A model generated the notes under the pieces. The model was given only the letters and a program-made list of their open reading frames with translations. It made no database searches and was not told the DNA's origin. This document shows positions 23,403 through 34,397 of a stretch of DNA of 64,000 nt, piece by piece. Source of the DNA: Bufo bufo. Taxonomy: Eukaryota > Chordata > Amphibia > Anura > Bufonidae. The translations under genes were made by a program, and so were the position numbers. Position 1 is the stretch's first letter. Every line of letters begins with the position of its first letter. The stretch spans positions 185,646,156-185,710,155 of the forward strand of contig NC_053395.1 in NCBI RefSeq assembly GCF_905171765.1, in the 5' to 3' direction.

Positions 23403-23897
23403 GCCTCATTTTGACTTGTTTTAAGGACATTACATCAAAGTTGGATCAGCCTGTAGTGTGTTTTTCCACTTTAATTTTGAGGGTGACTCCAAATCCAGAC
23501 CTCCATGGGTTAAAAAATTTTATTTCCTTTTTTTTTTTTTGTGTGATTTTGTTGTCAGCACATTCAACTATGTAAAGAACAAAGTATTTCAGAAGAATAT
23601 TTAATTAATTCAGATCTAGGATGTGTTATTTTTGTGTTCCCTTTATTTTTTTGAGCAGTGTATATTATTGCCACCTGGTGGCCCCCCTGTCCTGATGTTT
23701 AATGTATTTAAGTTCATAGTATGTTTTCTTTGGACATATATTTGTCTGCATTATGAATTTAACCGCCATACTTAAGTGATATTGCACATTCATTTTTTGG
23801 TTATGAATTTATTTGTCCCATGGATGAAATGGGACTACCAATTGTTTTCTTCCTGCAATCAGTATCACAAGAATCATGTATTTACAGATGTTTTATA

Positions 23898-23945
23898 TCA
23901 GCCTGATGAAGGGCATTCTCTCTGCCCGAAACGTTGTTATCAAAG
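23898..23945 (+). other. CTGATGA..GAAA motif with a 5-bp hairpin
   Basis: CTGATGA is followed by a hairpin (GGGCA with TGCCC, 7-base loop) and then GAAAC, resembling the core of a hammerhead ribozyme as found in Penelope-like retroelements. I could not find a convincing helix I and there is an unpaired A before the hairpin. A weaker version lies at 34701-34735. The motif may equally be a conserved non-ribozyme part of a repeat. Confidence 0.25.
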
Positions 23946-25699
23946 GGACCACCATGTCCGGCTAAGCAAATAAAAATCATCTAAGCAAAATTCGGAGTGC
24001 TGTCTAAATTGCTGAATATGGTTGTTACCTTTGGCATCAGTGTAAATAGCTCCAATGATACCAATATTGCTGGGAACTGAGTCCCGATTTCATTTTAATG
24101 GATATTCCATCTGGGACATTTATGGCATATCCGGACAATGGGGCCCCCAAAGTGCCCAGACACAAGTCACACATGCGCGGCCACCCTTCATTCACTGCTA
24201 TGGAACTTTAGAAAATAGCTGACCGGGGGTTTGACTATTTTCAGGAGTCCCATAGTGGTGAATGTAGATTAGGCCGCGCTGGTGCTGCTTGTTCTCCATT
24301 CACTGATATGGAACTTCCGAAAACAGCTGAGCATGTACGCCATTTTTCCTATCGATATATGCATATATTGTATATATCCCAGATGGGAATACCCCTTTAA
24401 CCTGCTCCCTAAGAAAACCATGCATACACCCCCGAAACAAAAGAATGCAAATTAAAGTAACAGAATAAAAAAGACACAGAACACGTTAATTTGGGGATAA
24501 ATGGCCAAATTGTTTATTTAAAATATAAAAAAAATGGCAAACCCCCGACTCACGAAGAGTCACCCTCCAGCACTCAGGAGAGGAAAACCCCCTGTGGAGG
24601 AAACCTCTAGGGAACCATGGCTGGAGGGCTGCCCTTCCCTTGGGCTTAGAGGGTAATGCCACTATGTGGCTGCCACATAAATAGTAGGGGGGGGGGGGGG
24701 GTGCAGCAGCCGGGCTAATCTAGTTGGCTAGGCGGATGTCCCCTTTCTCCCTTTCTGCTAGAACCTCCAAATATCGTCAAGGTGCGGTGGGCGGGGGTGG
24801 TCAAGCTCAAGGTCCTCAGGCCATCAAGTACGGCACAAAATATGGCCGCTCACCCGCTTTTTACAATGGGTTCTTCTTATGACACACGTGCTTGTGATGT
24901 CATAGGTGTCTATAACTAATGTTGGTGGCAGTGTTCTGAAGAGTTAACCCTTTAGTGACTGTGAATGTGCAGAGGCACTTAACCCCTTCCTGACCGCGCT
25001 TTGTCAATATACTCCAGTTTGGATATCCACCATATATATTTATGGTCCCCGATGATCCCAGGGTTCCCTCCTTCGGGGGGAACAGGTTGGTTCTGTAACT
25101 AACAGCCACTGGTCCAGGTGCCGACACCGAGCCCCTGAACCAGTGATTCAGATTTAACCCTTTCCAGAACGCAACATGTAAATTAACAGACTAACAGCAT
25201 GGTCCGTTCAGTTTTATATGTGACCCTTGACCCCATCCTGGGACCGCACTTGAGGACGGCGCAGCCATGAGACGGACACTTGCATCTTGACTTTACTCAA
25301 GCAGGAGGCGCAGTGCTTAGCGGTTACAGTCACCATTGGGCACAACCCTTGATGGTTACATTGTTATTATAATCTTGGCGGTTACTATGGACAACTGAAT
25401 AGTCTATCAGGTAAACAGCTTGATGGTGTCAGTCTTTCACTGAGGCACACGGCCCTATAGTTACAGATCTCGGTTGCAGTTTCTGACAACTCACACTACC
25501 AAGATGTAGCAGGTCACATGGATCAGGGCTCTCTTTGTCAGAGCCACGCTATGGAGGCCATTAGAAACTCTCTTCCCTCCTCACAACTGTCATCTTCCCC
25601 TCAACTGCCTCGGTCTTCTCTTCCTGACTGAGCAGAGACATGTGATTGGTGCTGGACTCCGTTCAAACCCTTTTACACATCGGACACAAGAACACAGGT

Positions 25700-26155
25700 A
25701 ACAGAGGACAGACATCATATCACATAATAACAGCCTGGACATACTGGGAGTTGTAGTCATCTCCTCTTATACACACTCTGAAATATCCTCTGAGTTCCCA
25801 TAATATCTGCGTGGACATGCTGAGAATTGTAGTCCTCTCCTCTTATACCAGTCGCTGAAATGTCCTCTGATATCCTATAATAAAGACCTGGACATGCTGA
25901 GATTTATAGTTCTCTCCTCTTCTACCTTATCCCTGTAATGTTCTCTGATATCACATAACAGCCTGGAAATGCTGGGAGTTGTAGTCCTCTCCTCTTGTAC
26001 CTCCCTTCCTGTAATGTCCTCTGATATCACATTATATCAGCCTTGACATGCTGGGAGCTGTAGTTCTCTCCTCTTATACCCCCTCCCTTTCTCCGATATC
26101 CCATATCATCAGCCTGGACATGCTTAGACTTGTAGTTCTCTGATTATAGACCTCC
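25700..26155. repeat. Short tandem repeat around ACTGGGAGTTGTAGTC, about 85-bp period
   Basis: Five to six diverged copies of a unit containing CCTCTGATATCxCATAAT, AGCCTGGACATGCTGGGAG and TTGTAGTCCTCTCCTCTTATAC. The array continues for one or two units after the gypsy element (31452-31550), so the retroelement inserted within the array near the centre of the large inverted repeat. Confidence 0.75.
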
Positions 26156-26682
26156 TGTCACAACCAGACAGTTGAGAAGCTCTGACAGGAGCTTTCCAGA
26201 TCCTCCTCCTTGAGTTTCTTTGTTTTGGTTAAGTTCCTCATCTCGTTAGTCTATCTCAGCTGTCATGCAGTTGGACTGATTGCTTCCCTTTAAGTTCCTC
26301 CCCATGATGCATTAGGTTGCGGCTTATACAACTTCCTGGAGTGTGTGTGCTTGCTGTTTCTATTTCCCAGTCCTCTGCAAGATAAGTGCTGTTCCTTTAT
26401 TTGTGATTTTCTGTCTGCTGGATTTTCAGGTGACCCTGACTCCCTCCGTGTCTAGTGTAGGGAGCCGGTGGTCGTGTCCCCTCACTATTGTAGGGTCTTC
26501 AGGTATTAGATAGCCGAGGTACGTGGATATGCGCCCATCCACCTTTGGGGTGTTCGCATAGGCTGAGCAATTAGGGAGAGTGGCAGTTCTCATGTAGGGG
26601 TCTCCCTTTTGTTCCTTAGTTGTGGATCCAGTGAGTCATTATTGTATTGCATTGTCTTGTTTCCTGTACACCATCCGTGACA
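26156..26682 (+). repeat. 5' LTR of the gypsy element
   Basis: 527 bp, TG...CA ends. A TATA-like TTTAAG at about 26289-26294 lies some 27 bp upstream of GCGGCTTATA (26319-26328), which I propose as the transcription start because it is complementary to the primer site just inside the LTR. Confidence 0.93.
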
Positions 26683-26683
26683 T

Positions 26684-26693
26684 TATAAGCCGC
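26684..26693 (+). other. Putative self-priming primer-binding site
   Basis: TATAAGCCGC begins one base after the 5' LTR and is the exact reverse complement of GCGGCTTATA at 26319-26328 inside that LTR. No tRNA-type TGG... site is present. In the Tf1/sushi group the 5' end of the RNA folds back to prime its own reverse transcription, and this layout fits that mechanism. The leader before the gag start (26710) is only 27 nt. Confidence 0.7.
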
Positions 26694-26709
26694 CAAAACA
26701 GTCTCAAGC

Positions 26710-27453
26710 ATGGATCCGGTTTCACTTTTGGCTGAGCGCTTCCAGGGTCTTTCATTGGAGGTAGCTGATCTCCGTAAGACTTTTTCTCAGTTTCAAGTGA
26801 CCGGTTCAGCTTGCGTTCATGGAGTTTGTTCTGAGCCTAAGATCTCGCTCCCGGATACGTTCTCCGGGGGTAGTGAGTATTTTGTGCGTTTTAGAGAGGC
26901 TTGCAAACTCCATTTTCGCCTTCTTCCCCATTCCTCTGGTGATGAAGAACGGAGGGTGGTGATCATTATATCGCTGCTCAGGGGTAACGCTCAATCCTGG
27001 GCCTTTTCGCTGCCGGAGGGGGCACGGCCCCTCCGTTCAGTGGATGAATTCTTTTTAGCCCTGGGTCAGATTTTTGATGATCCGGATCGTATTGCTCTGG
27101 CTGAGTCTAGACTACGTCTGTTATGCCAGGGTAAACAATCCGCAGAGATATACTGCTCAGAATTTCGGAGATGGGCAGCTGATACTGGTTGGAATGATGC
27201 TGCACTCCGAAGTCAATTTTGCCATGGTCTTTCAGAGGGATTGAAAGATGCATTTGCCTTTCATGAGAGACCTACCTCCTTGGATTCTGCTATGTCTCAG
27301 GCCGTTCGTTTGACAGGCGTCTTAGAGAGAGAGGAGAGATCTCTCCTTCCTGTCATACTCAGTCCCGGGACAGTGCAGCGGTCTCTTTCTGTGCGCAGGG
27401 GTCTCAGTCGCTGTCAGCCCCTTCTGAGCAGGAGCCCATGCAGCTGGGGTTGA
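26710..27453 (+). pseudogene. gag: Gypsy gag, capsid portion
   Basis: Open from ATG 26710. Residues 1-205 or so form the retrotransposon Gag region: an N-terminal helical segment, then the capsid-like part with W..F-type and QGKQSAEIYCSEFRR sequences seen in vertebrate gypsy Gag. Gag assembles the particle that packages element RNA. Near 27341-27348 the natural frame moves from this one to the next (net loss of one base), so the last ~35 residues of this open frame are out of frame. The zinc knuckle lies downstream of the break, so I read it as damage within gag and not as a programmed gag-pol shift. Confidence 0.8.
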
Positions 27454-28400
27454 TTGCCTCTGACAATAGAAGATTCAGCCCGCATGGGAGGGTTTGTTTT
27501 TGTTGTGGAGGTATAAATCATTTGGCAAATGTTTGTCCCTCTAGGAGATTCAGGCAGTTTTCTGGGAGTAATAAAGAAACAAAAAGGAAAAAATCTTTTA
27601 AAAATGTTCCGTCTGTTACTATTGGCAGGGTTGAGGCGGAAATTGAAGGTTTTCCGTTTGCTTGTAGTTCCCGTTTTGTCCTGCCTGCTAGGGTGGCGCT
27701 AGAGAGCAAAAGCATTTTTTGTGAGATTTTTGTGGATAGTGGAGCAGCTGTCAATCTCGTTGATAATCAATTTGCAATAACTCATGGTTTCCAGGTATGC
27801 ACTTTGGGAAAGGATATTCCTGTTTTTGCTATTGATTCCGCTCCACTTTCTCAGAAATCATTAAAGGGCATAGTTCACAATATCCGTTTAATTGTGAGTG
27901 ATGCTCATGTTGAGGATGTGTCATGTTTCGTCCTTAGCGGTTTGCCTACTCCTCTAGTGTTGGGGCTACCCTGGCTCACTAAACATAACCCCACCATTGA
28001 TTGGCAAGCGAGGCAAATAAATGGTTGGAGTGACTTTTGCAGAGAGAATTGCCTCATGACATCTGTTTCTGAGGTTTCTACTAAGACTGTACCACCTTTC
28101 CTCTATGAATTTTCGGATGTCTTCTCTGAGAGTGGAGTTCAGGATTTGCCCCCGCACAGGGAGTACGATTGCCCTATTAATCTCATCCCAGGCGCCAAGC
28201 TGCCTAAATCTCGTTTATACAATCTTTCCCAACCTGAGAGGGTCGCTATGCGTGCTTATATCTCTGAGAGTCTGAGAAAAGGACACATACGACCCTCGAA
28301 GTCACCTGTTGCCGCTGGTTTTTTCTTTGTTAAGAAAAAAGATGGTTCTTTAAAGACCTTGTCTGGATTTCAGGGAGCTGAACAGTATCACTATTCGTGA
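27348..28400 (+). pseudogene. pol: Gypsy gag nucleocapsid, protease and start of reverse transcriptase
   Basis: In the second frame; an ATG occurs at 27438 but translation would normally arrive from gag. A CX2CX4HX4C zinc knuckle (CFCCGGINHLANVC) binds RNA. About 80 residues on, FVDSGAAVNLVD is the aspartic protease active site (DSG). The reverse transcriptase then begins (SRLYNLSQPE, PSKSPVAAGFFFVKKKDGSL). The frame breaks at the A run 28352-28354, giving a premature stop at 28400. The fingers-domain motif after the break continues in the third frame. Confidence 0.8.
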
Positions 28401-28863
28401 CCCTTATCCGCTTCCTCTGATGCCGGACCTGTTTAACCAGGTTGTTGGGGCTAAAGTCTTTTCCAAATTAGACCTAAGAGGGGCATACAACCTGGTCAGG
28501 GTCAGAGAAGGAGACGAATGGAAGACGGCTTTCAATACCCCTGAGGGCCATTTTGAGAATTTGGTTATGCCTTTTGGTTTGATGAATGCCCCAGCCGTTT
28601 TTCAGCATTTCGTGAACAGCATTTTTTATCATTTAATGGGAAAATTTGTATTAGTGTATTTGGATGACATTTTGATTTTTTCTCCTGATTTCAAGACTCA
28701 TAAGGAACATTTACGTCAGGTCTTGCTCATCCTGCGGGAGAATAAATTATACGCGAAACTGGAAAAATGTGTGTTTGCGGTTCCAGAAATTAAAATTTCT
28801 GGGGTTTCTTCTCTCCGCTTCTGGTTTTCGCATGGACCCCGAGAAGGTCCGCGCTGTGCTTGA
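28355..28863 (+). pseudogene. pol: Gypsy reverse transcriptase core
   Basis: Third frame, readable from just after the A run near 28354. The segment contains KLDLRGAYN, the [11 protein letters not shown] motif and the catalytic YLDDILIF box, so palm-domain aspartates are intact. The frame is lost at the A run 28792-28795 (net one extra base), after which the remainder of this open frame (to 28863) is meaningless. Reverse transcriptase copies the element RNA into DNA inside the Gag particle. Confidence 0.82.
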
Positions 28864-30985
28864 GTGGGAGCTTCCTGAGAATCAGAAGGCGCTGATGCGT
28901 TTTTTGGGCTTTGCCAATTATTACAGGAAATTTATTTTGAATTATTCCTCTGTTGTTAAACCACTCACTGATATGACCAGAAAGGGGGTAGATTTTTCTT
29001 CCTGGTCGGTAGAGGCGCGTAAGGCCTTTTCTAATATCAAGGAGAGTTTTGCTTCCGCTCCCATCCTGGTACAACCTGATATTTTGTTACCCTTCATAGT
29101 TGAGGTTGATGCTTCTGAGGTGGGGGTGGGTGCGGTCTTGTCTCAGGGTTCCTCTCCTGCCAAATGGCAACCATGTGCCTTTTTCTCAAAGAAACTCTCC
29201 TCCGCAGAGAGAAATTATGATGTGGGAGATAGGGAATTGTTGGCCATCAAGTTGGCTTTTGAGGAATGGCGCCATTGGCTAGAGGGAGCCAGACACCCTA
29301 TTACCGTGTTTACTGACCATAAAAATCTGGCCTACTTGGAGTCAGCCAAGCGTCTGAACCCGAGACAGGCCAGATGGTCTTTGTTCTTTTCAAGGTTTAA
29401 TTTTGTTGTCACGTTCCGCCCTGGGGTTAAGAATGTGAAGGCAGATGCCCTGTCACGTTGTTTTCCGGGAGGTGGGAATTTTGAAGACCCGGGTCCCATT
29501 TTGGCTGAAGGTGTGGTGGTCTCTGCTCTTTTTCCTGAATTGGAGGCAGAGGTGCGGGCAGCCCAGTCAGAGGCTCCTGATCTTTGTCCTCCTGGGAGGT
29601 TGTTTGTGCCTCTCGCTTTGAGACACAAGATTTTTAAGGAACACCACGATACGGTCCTTGCTGGGCACCTGGGGGCAAGAGCCACACTGGATCTCATCGC
29701 TCGGAGATTCTGGTGGCCTGCGCTTCGTAAGTCGGTTGAGGGTTTTGTGGCAGCTTGCGAGACTTGCGCTCGTGCCAAAGTCCCTTATTCACGGCCATCA
29801 GGTCCTCTCTTTCCCTTACCCATTCCTTCCCGTCCTTGGACACATCTGTCCATGGACTTCATAACAGACTTGCCTCGTTCCTCGGGGAAGACTGTGATTC
29901 TGGTGGTGGTGGACCGTTTTAGCGAAATGGTGCATTTCATCCCTTTTCCTGGTTTGCCCAATGCTAAGACGCTGGCGCATGCATTTATTGACCACATTGT
30001 CAAATTGCATGGTATTCCTTCAGACATAGTCTCTGATAGGGCCACGCAGTTTGTTTCCAGATTCTGGAAGGCTTTCTGTTCTCGCTTGGGGGTTCGGTTG
30101 TCATTCTCTTCTGCTTTCCACCCGCAGTCGAATGGCCAGACAGAGCGCGTCAATCAGAATCTGGAGACATATCTGCGCTGTTTTGTGGCGGAGAATCAGG
30201 AGGATTGGTGTTCTTTTTTGTCCCTTGCTGAGTTTGCTTTAAATAACCGTCGTCAGGAGTCCTCTGATAAGTCACTATTTTTTGGTGCATATGGGTTTCA
30301 TCCGCAGTTTGGGACTTTCTCGGGAGAGGGGTCTTCTGGTTTACCTGATGAGGACAGATTCTCCTCCTCTTTGTCATCTATTTGGCAAAAGATTCAGGAT
30401 AATCTAAAGAGCATGAGTGAGAGATATAAGCGTGTGGCAGATAAGAGACGTGTGCCTGGTCCGGACCTGAATGTTGGTGATCTGGTGTGGTTGTCTACCA
30501 AGAATATCAAATTGAAGGTTCCCTCCTGGAAGTTGGGTCCTAGGTTTATTGGGCCTTACAAGATCCTGTCTGTCATCAATCCTGTTGCCTACCGTCTTGA
30601 TCTTCCTCAGACTTGGAAGATCCATAATGTTTTTCATAAGTCCTTATTGAAACCTTATGTTCAACCTATTGTACCCTCGCCTTTGCCTCCTCCTCCGATT
30701 ATGGTTGATGGAAATCTTGAATTTCAGGTCTCTAGGATTGTGGATTCTCGTCTTGTCCGCGGTTCCCTCCAGTACCTCGTTCATTGGGAGGGTTATGGTC
30801 CTGAGGAGAGGATGTGGGTCCCAGTGACGGACATTAAGGCCACTCGTCTCATCAGGGCTTTCCATAGGTCCCATCCTGAGAAGGTGGGCCCTGAGTGTCC
30901 GGAGTCCACTCGTAGAGGGAGGGGTACTGTCACAACCAGACAGTTGAGAAGCTCTGACAGGAGCTTTCCAGATCCTCCTCCTTGA
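28769..30985 (+). pseudogene. pol: Gypsy RT C-terminus, RNase H, integrase and chromodomain
   Basis: Open for 738 codons. RT thumb and connection come first (LGFANYYRKFI), then RNase H with VEVDASEVGVGAVLSQ, DRELLAIK and FTDHKNL. Integrase follows: an H..H..C..C zinc finger (AGHLGARATL ... ACETCARAK), then the catalytic Asp in MDFITDLP, Asp in VSDRATQF and Glu in NGQTERVNQ. The C-terminus has a chromodomain (VSRIVDSRLVRG ... VHWEGYGPEERMWVP) that would steer integration to modified histones. The stop at 30983-30985 lies 58 bp inside the 3' LTR. The first ~10 residues are out of the natural frame because of the upstream break. Confidence 0.88.
30914..30924 (+). other. Polypurine tract
   Basis: AGAGGGAGGGG lies 3 bp before the 3' LTR (30928). 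It is the expected primer site for plus-strand DNA synthesis. It also lies within the end of the pol frame. Confidence 0.8.
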
Positions 30986-31451
30986 GTTTCTTTGTTTTGG
31001 TTAAGTTCCTCATCTCGTTAGTCTATCTCAGCTGTCATGCAGTTGGACTGATTGCTTCCCTTTAAGTTCCTCCCCATGATGCATTAGGTTGCGGCTTATA
31101 CAACTTCCTGGAGTGTGTGTGCTTGCTGTTTCTATTTCCCAGTCCTCTGCAAGATAAGTGCTGTTCCTTTATTTGTGATTTTCTGTCTGCTGGATTTTCA
31201 GGTGACCCTGACTCCCTCCGTGTCTAGTGTAGGGAGCCGGTGGTCGTGTCCCCTCACTATTGTAGGGTCTTCAGGTATTAGATAGCCGAGGTACGTGGAT
31301 ATGCGCCCATCCACCTTTGGGGTGTTCGCATAGGCTGAGCAATTAGGGAGAGTGGCAGTTCTCATGTAGGGGGCTCCCTTTTGTTCCTTAGTTGTGGATC
31401 CAGTGAGTCATTGTATTGCATTGTCTTGTTTCCTGTACACCATCCGTGACA
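30928..31451 (+). repeat. 3' LTR of the gypsy element
   Basis: 524 bp. Compared with the 5' LTR it lacks 3 bp (CATTGTATTG for CATTATTGTATTG) and has GGGGGCTCCC in place of GGGGTCTCCC. Otherwise the two appear identical. Confidence 0.93.
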
Positions 31452-34397
31452 CCTCCTCCCTGAAACGTCCTCTGATATCACATAATAACTACTTGAGTAT
31501 GCTGGGAGTTGTAGTCCTCTCCTCTGACACCTCCTCCCTGTAATGTCTCCTGACGCTGGTATATGAATTATGCTTTCCATTCTATGTGCTGTATCGTCAC
31601 CCACTGACCTGGGTATGGTGTCCTCCTTTTGGGGGTTATGAAAGCGATTACCAGAACCCATTATATTTATGGATGAACTACATGTAGGGTGGCCATTTTT
31701 CCCAGCAGATTACCGGTAATACCTGCTAGGCCAGGGATTTACCAGGCAGGTGGCAACCCTAGTGTGGACCCGGCACCCCATTGATGCGCTGTTTTCGGCA
31801 GCCTGCAATCAAAACAGTGGACGCAAAAGGCTCCATCCACTATGTGGTGGCCTTGAAGTTGCCACCATATTGCATCTAGTAACGGGGAGGTGCTGCCCCT
31901 TTATATTATTTTATCCATACTTTGAGTGTAAGAGCCGGGCTCCCTGATGTGCAGTGGAAGCCCAGCAGCCAAATATGATGTCTGTCCTCTGTTACCTGTC
32001 TTCTTGTGTCCGATGTGTAAAGGGGTCTGAATAGAGTCCAGCACCAATCAGATGTCTAGGCTCAGTCCAGGAGAGAAGACGGAAAGAGACAGTTGAGGGG
32101 AAGATGACAGTTGGGAGGAGGGTTTACATGGTGCGGTCTGGAAAGGGTTAAATAAGAGTCGCTGGTCCGGGTACTCGGTGTCGGTACCTGGACCAGTGGC
32201 TGTAAGTAACAGAACAAACATGCTCAGCCGAAGGAGGAACCCCTGCTATTGTCGGGGGACCATAAATATATGGCAGTTATCCAAACTGGAGTATATTGAC
32301 CAAGTGTGTCCGGAAGGGGTTAATGGCACATTGACTGTCACTGAAGGGTTAACCCTTCAAAACACTGCCACCAACATTAGTCATAGACACCTGTGACATC
32401 ACAAGCACGTGTGTCATAAGGGAAGAACCTTTGTAAAAAGGGGGTGAGCAGCCATATTTGGTGCCATACTTAATGGCCTGAGGACCTTGAGCTTGACCAC
32501 CCCCGCCCACCGCACCTTGACGAAAATTGGAGGTTCTAGCAGGAAGACCATCGCCCAACGGGAGAAATGGGAGTAGGGGACATCCTCCTAGCCAACCAGA
32601 TCAGCCCCACTATTTATGTGGCAGCCACATAGTGGCATTACCCTCTAAGCCCAAGGGAAGGGCAGCCCTCCAGCCATGGTTCCCTAGAGGTTTCCTCCAC
32701 AGGGGGTTTTCCTCTCCTGAGTGCTGGAGGGTGACTCTCCGTGAGTCGGGGGTTTGCCATTTTTTTATATTTTAAATAAACAATTTGGCCATTTATCCCC
32801 CAATTAACGTGTTCTGTCTCTTTATTCTGTGTCTTTATTCTGTTTCTTTCATTTGCGCTCTTTGGTTTCAGGGGTGTATGCACGATTTTCTCAGGGAGGA
32901 GGTTAAAGGAGTATTCCGATCTGGGACATGTATGGCATATATCGATAGAATGTGCCATAAATGCCCTATAGGTGGGGGTCCCACCTCTGGGACCTGCTCA
33001 TATCTCCAGAACAGGAATCCGAATTAAACAGAGAGCACATTGCACATGCAGGGAGTCCTCTCCATTCATTGCTATGGGAGTTCCAAAAATACCAAGCGCA
33101 CTCGGCTGTTTTCGAAAGTCCCATAGCAGCGAATGGAGAACAAGCAGCACCAGTGCGGCCACCTTTCCATTCACCACTATGGGACTCCTGAAAATGTCTA
33201 AACCAGCGCTCAGCTATTTTCTGAAGTTCCATAGCGGGAATGAAGGGTGGCCGCACATGCGTGACTTGCTGTACATTTCGGGGGGCCTATCCATAAGTTT
33301 CCTCTGCTGTCTCCGTAACTGGCAGCCATAGTTTACACTGAAGCCAAAGGTGACAACAATGGTGCCCCTACAAATGCCATCCACATTGCCCCCAGAGGTG
33401 CTAGCCCAAATGCCTGTCTAACACAGCAACCACAGTGCTACCATAAGAGACAGCCATTAACAGTGCCATAGTAGTGCCAGTCAAAGCCCCAAAACAATTT
33501 TATACCTTCTTAATAACTTGCCAGGGGGTTCCAGTCAACCCTCCATACAGGGTCACGGTTTCCCCATAACAGATAAATGTCCTATAAAGCTCAGCCAGAG
33601 CCCTCTATAAGTTTCCGCCATATCCACAGATGTGCCATAAGTGACAGCCACAGTGCCATATCCTCCTCCAGAACAGTCTCTAGGGTGACCATACATCCTC
33701 TTTTTCCAGACATGTCCTCTTTCTGGGACCTAAAAAAAAAAATTGCCTAGTCGGAATTTATAAATGACCAAAAATGTCTGGGATTTTCAAGGAGGAAGTG
33801 GGTGGGGGGCGCCGCAGGGCGGGCACAATAATCTGCTACAGTGCAAGAGCTGAAGGACCTGTGATGACATCATCATGTGATCAGTGCAGACGGGGTCAGA
33901 GCTCAGAAGTGGGGAGCCTGAGAAACCATGGAAGTTGTAGTCCTTTTCTCTTATACTCCCTCTCTGAATTGTCCTCTGATATCCCATAATAACAGAATGG
34001 ACATGCTGAGAGTTGTAGTCCTCTCAGGTGTCAGATTCAGATGCCTAGGGCCCACCAGTAAAATTCATTCTGGGGACCCACTACTCATATGCCTGCAAAT
34101 ATTACCCATTCACACAGCAGCAGACATTACAAGTTGACTGATTATAGGGGTCCCTGCAGCGACTTCAAGAAAATGGGTGCCTAGAAAAGGAGGATACTGG
34201 GTGGCCTGCCGCTGTGTCTACAAGTCATCTCAGCCACCAGATGCATCTGTAATGATAAACTCAAATAATCTATCCAGCTTTTATATGGATATAGGCTGGT
34301 TGAGATGCTGTACTCTGCCTATCTGTACGTAATGTAGGAAGTCTACTGTGCCATGTGTGCACGGGGTGGGGTACTAGAGGCTCACCTTGTTCGGGGA
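31452..34397. repeat. Right arm of the large imperfect inverted repeat
   Basis: Reverse complement of the left arm (20752-26155) in the same relative order. It lacks the Harbinger-like and Tc1-containing insertions of the left arm. No gene is visible: open frames such as 32972-33331 are repeat-derived. The outermost recognisable match is CAAGGTG..GCCTCTAGT (left arm 20752-20775) with its complement at 34377-34395. Confidence 0.85.

Larger units (their letters stand above)
22124..24020 (+). mobile_element. Insertion containing a left-truncated Tc1-like element and a retroelement tail
   Basis: The opposite arm of the inverted repeat is continuous here, which defines the inserted segment. It starts inside a Tc1-like element, about 250 bp upstream of the transposase start, and lacks that element's left terminal repeat. 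The Tc1 right end CCTTTATTTTTTTGAGCAGTG lies at about 23640-23660, followed by TA. About 360 bp of other sequence follows, ending near ATAAAAATCATCTAAGC and GAGTGCTGTC, which looks like a retroelement (possibly Penelope-like) 3' end. Confidence 0.55.
20752..26155. repeat. Left arm of a large imperfect inverted repeat
   Basis: Sequence from 20752 to about 26155 is the reverse complement, in order, of 31452-34397. Landmarks include ACAGATGCATCTGGTGGCTG (opposite 34235-34255), TGGTTGCTGTGTTAGAC (opposite 33415-33432), GGGAACCATGGCTGGAGGGC (opposite 32661-32685) and the GGACATGCTGGGAGTTGTAGTC repeats near the centre. The left arm is longer because it carries a Harbinger-like MITE (21076-21506) and an insertion with a Tc1 gene (about 22124-24020). 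Arms are diverged, roughly 75-90% by eye. Confidence 0.85.
26156..31451 (+). mobile_element. Ty3/gypsy chromodomain LTR retrotransposon, very young copy
   Basis: A 5,296-bp element with two LTRs starting TGTCACAACC and ending CATCCGTGACA, flanked by the 5-bp duplication CCTCC (26151-26155 and 31452-31456). The LTRs differ by one substitution and one 3-bp indel by eye, indicating recent insertion. Order: gag, zinc knuckle, protease, reverse transcriptase, RNase H, integrase, chromodomain. This order and the chromodomain place it among the vertebrate chromoviruses (Tf1/sushi-related). The coding region has three frame changes, so this copy as written cannot make its full polyprotein. Confidence 0.95.

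Noticed and set aside
27341..27453. Programmed gag-pol frameshift in the gypsy element
   Set aside because: The break lies before the zinc knuckle, inside gag, and there is no slippery heptamer, so a mutation is more likely.
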